From assembly GCA_022446795.1 (NCBI GenBank), contig JAKVBX010000008.1, positions 23,446 to 87,445 on the forward strand: a stretch of 64,000 nucleotides of DNA. Direction: 5' to 3'. The stretch is from Phycisphaerales bacterium (GTDB taxonomy: Bacteria > Planctomycetota > Phycisphaerae > Phycisphaerales > SM1A02). The notes under the pieces were generated by a model. That model made no database searches. It worked only from the letters and a program-made list of their open reading frames with translations, and had not been told where the DNA came from. A program made the translations under genes and the position numbers. Numbering within the stretch: position 1 is the stretch's first letter; every line of letters begins with the position of its first letter. Below are positions 59,902 to 64,000 of the stretch, one piece after another.

Positions 59902-61659
59902 TTAATCGGCGTTCCATCCGCCGTCAGCCTCCGGCAATACTCGTTTCGTCTCCTCGCGAAGGACCCGAAGGATCCGACGCTGGCTCTCAAAGGCCCCCAC
60001 TCGCCTTGCGAGTTTCTCGCACTCATCCAGCGTTACTCGGCGGATGACCTGCTTGACCCGCGGAATCTGGGCGGGCACGAGGGACAGGGATCTCAATCCC
60101 AAGCCTATCAGCAACATAGTGTACGTCATATCGCCGGCAATTTCACCACAGAGGCTGGTATCGACCCCACGACGCTTGGCGGCCCTGATGACATTCTTGA
60201 CAAGCCTGATAACGGCCGGATTAGCGGCTGAATAGAGGTTGGCGACCCGCTCGTTGCTCCGATCGACGGCCACCGTGTACTGGATCAGGTCATTGGTCCC
60301 GATCGAGAAGAAATCGACCTCACGGGCGAACGTAGAGGCCATCAGGGCGGCACTGGGGACCTCGATCATCATCCCCACGGGGATATCAGGCCGCACGGCC
60401 ACCCCCTCCTCGCGGAGGTCATCGGCCACGTCGTTGAGCACCATGCGGGCCTGCTTGAACTCCGTCATCGTCGTGATGAGGGGGAACATGATCCGCAGCG
60501 GACCTTCCACAGAGGCCCGCAGGATCGCCCGGAGTTGGCGGCGGAACATCGGCAGGTGCCGCAGGCTGTGGCGAATACTCCGGAGACCCAGGAACGGATT
60601 CCGTTCCGGCTCCAATGCCTGCTGCTGCGTGTGCTTGTCCGCGCCGAGATCCAGCGTGCGAATCGTCAAGGGGCGACCATCGAGCATCTTCAGCGCCGAG
60701 GAATACTGCTCATAGAGTTCATCCTCGGTCGGATCCTCGGTGCTGGTGAGATAGAGAAACTCGGTGCGATACAGGCCGACACCCTCGCCACCGTACTCCA
60801 GCAGTTGGTTGATCTCCCTCGGAAACTCGATGTTGCCAAGCAAGGTGATTCTCGTGCCGTCGCGGGTGATCGCTTCCGCTTCCGCCTCCTGCGCCGTCTC
60901 GGTTCTGAACCGCTCGAGTCGTTCCTTGGCGACCTGGAATTTCTCCAGCGCTTGCTCGTCCGGTTGAATGATGATCTGCCCGGCTTGCCCATCCAGGATG
61001 ATCTGATCACCGTCGTTGACGTGTTCCGTAATCGCGTGACAACCCACGACAACGGGAACGCCCAGGGCAGCCGCCACGATCGAGGTGTGATCCGTCCGTC
61101 CACCGGCATCCGTCGCCAACCCGACGACATGCTCGATCGCCATCGATGCCGCCTGTGTCGGTGTGAGTTCATGTGCGATGACCACGACAGGCTTGTTGAG
61201 ACGGGACAACCGCTCCTCGGAACGGCCCATGAGGTGGTCGAGCACGCGTCGCTCGAGATCCAGCACATCGCGGGCCTTGTCCCGGAATACCTGGGAGCCC
61301 ATGGCGTTGAACTGGTCGATGATGCGGCTGAAGGACGATGCCACCGCAAAGTCCGCGTTGGTCCCGTCCTCGCTTATCTTCGCGCGAATCGGGGTCAGGA
61401 GCGTCGGATCCTGGAGCAAACCGAGGTGGAACTCGAAGATCTTGGCCGCCTCCGGCCCCAGGTCGGTCTCGGCCCGCTCGTGATCCGCTGCCAGGTCGGC
61501 CTGGGCCGCCGCCAACGCCTCCTCGAACCGCTGGAGTTCGCCGGGACGCTCCTCCGGGACGACCAGGTGATGGGGCACGCGCTGGCGGAACTGCTCCAGC
61601 ACGAATGCCTGGGCAATCTCGATACCCGGGGCCACCGCAATGCCGGTGATGGTCTTCAT
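59902..61659 (-). CDS. ptsI: Phosphoenolpyruvate-protein phosphotransferase (PTS enzyme I)
   Basis: 585 residues. Seen: phosphoacceptor H191 in GGRTDHTSIVA (Asp replaces the usual Ser before the His), the N-terminal HPr-binding helices, the PEP barrel with LYRTEFLYL, RTLDLGADKH, NPFLGLRSIRH, EVPSAALMA, FSIGTNDLIQYTVAVDR and SLCGEIAGD. Passes phosphate from PEP to HPr. No ptsH or sugar permease is adjacent, so a regulatory PTS is possible. The ATG is seven bases after TATCAA, without a ribosome-binding site. Confidence 0.96.
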   Translation of the reverse strand: MKTITGIAVAPGIEIAQAFVLEQFRQRVPHHLVVPEERPGELQRFEEALAAAQADLAADHERAETDLGPEAAKIFEFHLGLLQDPTLLTPIRAKISEDGTNADFAVASSFSRIIDQFNAMGSQVFRDKARDVLDLERRVLDHLMGRSEERLSRLNKPVVVIAHELTPTQAASMAIEHVVGLATDAGGRTDHTSIVAAALGVPVVVGCHAITEHVNDGDQIILDGQAGQIIIQPDEQALEKFQVAKERLERFRTETAQEAEAEAITRDGTRITLLGNIEFPREINQLLEYGGEGVGLYRTEFLYLTSTEDPTEDELYEQYSSALKMLDGRPLTIRTLDLGADKHTQQQALEPERNPFLGLRSIRHSLRHLPMFRRQLRAILRASVEGPLRIMFPLITTMTEFKQARMVLNDVADDLREEGVAVRPDIPVGMMIEVPSAALMASTFAREVDFFSIGTNDLIQYTVAVDRSNERVANLYSAANPAVIRLVKNVIRAAKRRGVDTSLCGEIAGDMTYTMLLIGLGLRSLSLVPAQIPRVKQVIRRVTLDECEKLARRVGAFESQRRILRVLREETKRVLPEADGGWNAD

Positions 61660-61666
61660 GTGAAGC

Positions 61667-61672
61667 TTGATA
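61667..61672 (-). promoter_or_regulatory. -10-like hexamer abutting ptsI (leaderless candidate)
   Basis: TATCAA on the minus strand, seven bases before the ATG at 61659; a relaxed match. Confidence 0.35.
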
Positions 61673-61786
61673 CCCGTGCCACGAATTGGACGCCGAAGCT
61701 GTTCACGAATGACGAGTATAGAAGCGGACGCGAGTCAGCGCCTGCCGCAGCCGCAGCCTCGGCTGGGCCAGTCATTTACATCTCGG

Positions 61787-64000
61787 TCATCCCGAGGTCG
61801 CCGCCTCCGGCGAGGGGCCGGCGGGCGAGCCATGTGCGGTTGTCGGGTCCATCGGCACGTTCCGGGCTCGTCCCCGACCGAACCACAGGAAGTAGGACCC
61901 GGCCCGGATGTCATCGAGAATCATGATCAGGCAAGGCAGCACCAACAGGATGAGCGCCGTTGCCGCGATCAATCCGAAAGCGATCGCGATGGCCATCGGC
62001 ACCAGGAACTTCGCCTGGAAAGACTGCTCCAGCATCAACGGGGTCAAGCCCAGGACAGTCGTGATCGTGGTCAGGAGGATGGGTCGCAATCGCATTCCTC
62101 CGGCAGTGATCAGTGCCTCCCGAACCGGCAGGCCCCGCTTTCGCTCCCTGAGGTAGAAGTCAACCAGGATCAGTGAATCATTCACCACGATTCCACTCAG
62201 CGCCACGAACCCGATGATGCTCAGGAACGTCAGCTCATACCCCATGATCAGGTGGCCCCAGATCACACCGATCAGACCGAAGGGAATCGCCCCCATCACG
62301 GTCAACGGAAGTCCGTAGCTGCCGAACAGCCAGGCCAGGATCAGGTAGATCAGCAACACCGTGGTCAGGAATCCGATCGGCAGGCTGGAGAAGGCATCCC
62401 GTTGGCTCTCCTGGCGACCCTTGAGGCTGATATTCAGATCGGGATAGGCCGCTTGCCAGTCTTCGATGGGCAACGAGGCAACCACCAACTCGGGACTGAG
62501 GCCATCAACCGTTTCCGCCGTCACGGTCATGGATCGGGTGCGATCGACACGGTTGATGCCGGTATACCCGGAGCCGTCGGACACCTCGGCGACTTCCGCG
62601 AGTGGGACCGCTGAACCCGTGGGCGAAATCAACCACATCTGCTCGATGGAGGCAAGATCCTGCTCGCCTCGATCAGCAGCCCGAACCCGCACATCGATGT
62701 CTTCGCGTTCATCCGAATACACGTGCGCATCGAGGCCATAGACCACCCCACGCACCTGGCCCGCCACATCAGCAACCGTCAGTCCAAGTGGTGCTGCCGA
62801 CGATCTCAAGCCAATGTGCAGTTCGCGCTGCCCGTCATCGAGGTCATCACCAATATCAGCCACGCCATCGAAGCGGCGAAGATCGGCCTTGATGACCTCG
62901 GCCAGTTCGACCATTCGATCCAGGTCATCACCATTGATCATGATGGTGATGTCCTCCATGATCGGGCCGCCGGTCATCTCCGTCGTGGTCAGGCGCTCGA
63001 CACCGGGGACCTGCCCCTCCAGGTCAGCGCGGATGTTGCTGAGAACGGCCTGGGCATTGAGCTCACGCGTCTCAGCAGGCTCAAGCTCAAGGAAGATCTG
63101 GGCCAGGTTCGTGGAATACCCAAGCCCGGCACCCGACTCCATGCTCGTGGTGATCCCGACCAGGGACAGCATCGATTTGATTTCAGCCTGCCCCTCGGAG
63201 ATGCCCTCTACGATCTCAGTCACGCGACGCGTGTGGTCCATTCCCGTTCCCGGTGGCATCGTGATGTTGACTGACACGCTCTCAGCGTCATCACTGGGAA
63301 GGAAGGTGTAGCCCACGCGACCGCCGCCGACCAGGCCCAGTGAGATCACCAGGATTCCGAATGCCGTGGCAATCGTGAGATACCGCACGCGCAGCAATCG
63401 ACCGAGCAACAACCGATACGCCGGCACGAGCCGATGGTAGAGCAATTGATCTCGCCAACTGCGGAAACCCGATTGCTTCTGGGCCGGTGCGGATTTGGAC
63501 AAGGCGTGTCCCATGTGACCGGGCAGCATGCCCAGGCACTCCAACAGGCTCATGGCCAGGGCAATCGCCACCACCAGCGGCAAGGCCCCCATCAGGTCGC
63601 CCACCATTCCCTTGAGGAAGATCAAGGGAAGGAACGCAACGATACTGGTGAGCACCGTCGCCACGACGGGCCACTGGACCTGCTGAGCGCCGTTGATCGC
63701 CGCATCATGGGGCGATTCACCACGATCCCGCCTGGCCTGGATGTTCTCACAGACCACGATCGCATCATCAACCAGCAAGCCGATCACGATGATCAGGCCG
63801 AACATCGTCAACAGGTTCAAGGTCACGTCCAGCAGTTGCATCACCACGAGCGTGCCGCACATGGCCGTCGTCAGTCCGATGCCGACCCACAGGGCCGCCC
63901 GCAGATTCAGGAACACGAACAACGTCAGGAACACCAGGATCGCGCCATAGATGGCATTCTCAGTCAGCAGGGCGAGGCGACCTTCAACGAAGCGGGCCAG
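61787..64000 (-). CDS. RND-family efflux transporter (AcrB/CusA type), partial
   Basis: 737 codons are visible, open to the right edge, so the N-terminus (about 300 residues in this family) lies outside. Seen: the first visible residues end in a membrane helix, then GLLVDDAIVVCENI with the paired Asp of the proton relay, the large periplasmic loop with VSVNITMPPGTGMDHT, PSPEL-type porter strands, GAIPFGLIGVIWGHL, and VNDSLILVDFYLRERKRG, RPILLTTITTVLGLTPLM. Proton-driven export of drugs or lipids. No adaptor (MFP) gene is within the window. Ends with a Pro/Ser-rich tail. Confidence 0.92.
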   Translation of the reverse strand: MARFVEGRLALLTENAIYGAILVFLTLFVFLNLRAALWVGIGLTTAMCGTLVVMQLLDVTLNLLTMFGLIIVIGLLVDDAIVVCENIQARRDRGESPHDAAINGAQQVQWPVVATVLTSIVAFLPLIFLKGMVGDLMGALPLVVAIALAMSLLECLGMLPGHMGHALSKSAPAQKQSGFRSWRDQLLYHRLVPAYRLLLGRLLRVRYLTIATAFGILVISLGLVGGGRVGYTFLPSDDAESVSVNITMPPGTGMDHTRRVTEIVEGISEGQAEIKSMLSLVGITTSMESGAGLGYSTNLAQIFLELEPAETRELNAQAVLSNIRADLEGQVPGVERLTTTEMTGGPIMEDITIMINGDDLDRMVELAEVIKADLRRFDGVADIGDDLDDGQRELHIGLRSSAAPLGLTVADVAGQVRGVVYGLDAHVYSDEREDIDVRVRAADRGEQDLASIEQMWLISPTGSAVPLAEVAEVSDGSGYTGINRVDRTRSMTVTAETVDGLSPELVVASLPIEDWQAAYPDLNISLKGRQESQRDAFSSLPIGFLTTVLLIYLILAWLFGSYGLPLTVMGAIPFGLIGVIWGHLIMGYELTFLSIIGFVALSGIVVNDSLILVDFYLRERKRGLPVREALITAGGMRLRPILLTTITTVLGLTPLMLEQSFQAKFLVPMAIAIAFGLIAATALILLVLPCLIMILDDIRAGSYFLWFGRGRARNVPMDPTTAHGSPAGPSPEAATSG

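Noticed and set aside
1..64000. Sigma-54 (-24/-12) promoters, sought because rpoN is present
   Set aside because: No GG-N10-GC site with the fuller TGGCAC/TTGC consensus stood out in the intergenic regions I read.

Overview
The window is 64 kb of GC-rich, gene-dense bacterial chromosome with about 61 protein genes, one tRNA and no insertion sequence, prophage, CRISPR array or rRNA. The gene mix fits a planctomycete, most likely of class Phycisphaerae. That is an inference from content: a KDO/LPS pathway in a lineage with sigma-54, a DUF1570 peptidase, an FG-GAP repeat exoprotein, many secreted proteins of unknown role, RNase E/G in an operon with dxr and rseP, McsA/McsB, and housekeeping genes scattered singly rather than in the usual long operons. 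No stretch longer than 300 bases lacks a gene.

Layout. 1-2646 (minus): operon of a VWA protein with a TonB-like N-terminal anchor, a secreted protein and an ExbB/TolQ channel cut by the window edge. 2846-4215: pyrH-frr. 4235-8612 (minus): rpoN, then dnaX-ybaB-recR, with a probable slippery site in dnaX. 8879-13556: YacL-like PIN/TRAM protein, guaA, and an RsbW-like kinase/STAS/MlaE cluster. 13620-18869: Met-rich secreted protein, PDZ-less HtrA-like protease, FG-GAP protein. 18949-24135: citrate synthase, rhomboid-trpF, and amidohydrolase-moaC. 24239-28392: lipoprotein, sulfite-oxidase-like protein and partner, alpha/beta hydrolase, trpG/pabA-like gene, DUF1444. 28602-33474: kdsA, mcsA-mcsB, phhB, gluQ-DUF192, ribE. 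33633-38858: BamB-like lipoprotein, purH, nuoB, STAS protein, DUF1570 peptidase. 38861-43231: YihY, small membrane protein, RluB/RsuA, scpA, kdsD. 43242-47869: Ntn-hydrolase, kdsC, a giant LptC/LptA-like protein, a small Cys protein. 47901-53693: nuoC, a hypothetical gene, queE, tRNA-Leu(GAG), smpB, an endonuclease-family protein, GGDEF, SDR. 53716-64000 (minus): rne-dxr-rseP, ptsI, and an RND transporter cut by the right edge.

How it works together. Envelope biogenesis is the main thread: kdsA, kdsD and kdsC make KDO, the LptC/LptA-like protein would serve LPS export, MlaE lipid transport, BamB-like and RseP outer-membrane assembly and stress, and an ExbB/TonB-like module energised envelope work. 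A second thread is translation and replication upkeep (frr, smpB, rne, gluQ, queE, dnaX, recR, ybaB, scpA).

Most notable signals: at least nine transcription units have a TAnnnT hexamer 6-8 nt before the start codon and no Shine-Dalgarno sequence, suggesting common leaderless mRNAs; a run of nine A in dnaX where slippage in either direction gives a gamma-sized product; an IF2_N-like module inside RNase E/G; a TonB-like SxxxH anchor on a VWA protein; a proteasome-fold protein with Ser in place of the N-terminal Thr; and a structured leader upstream of rne.
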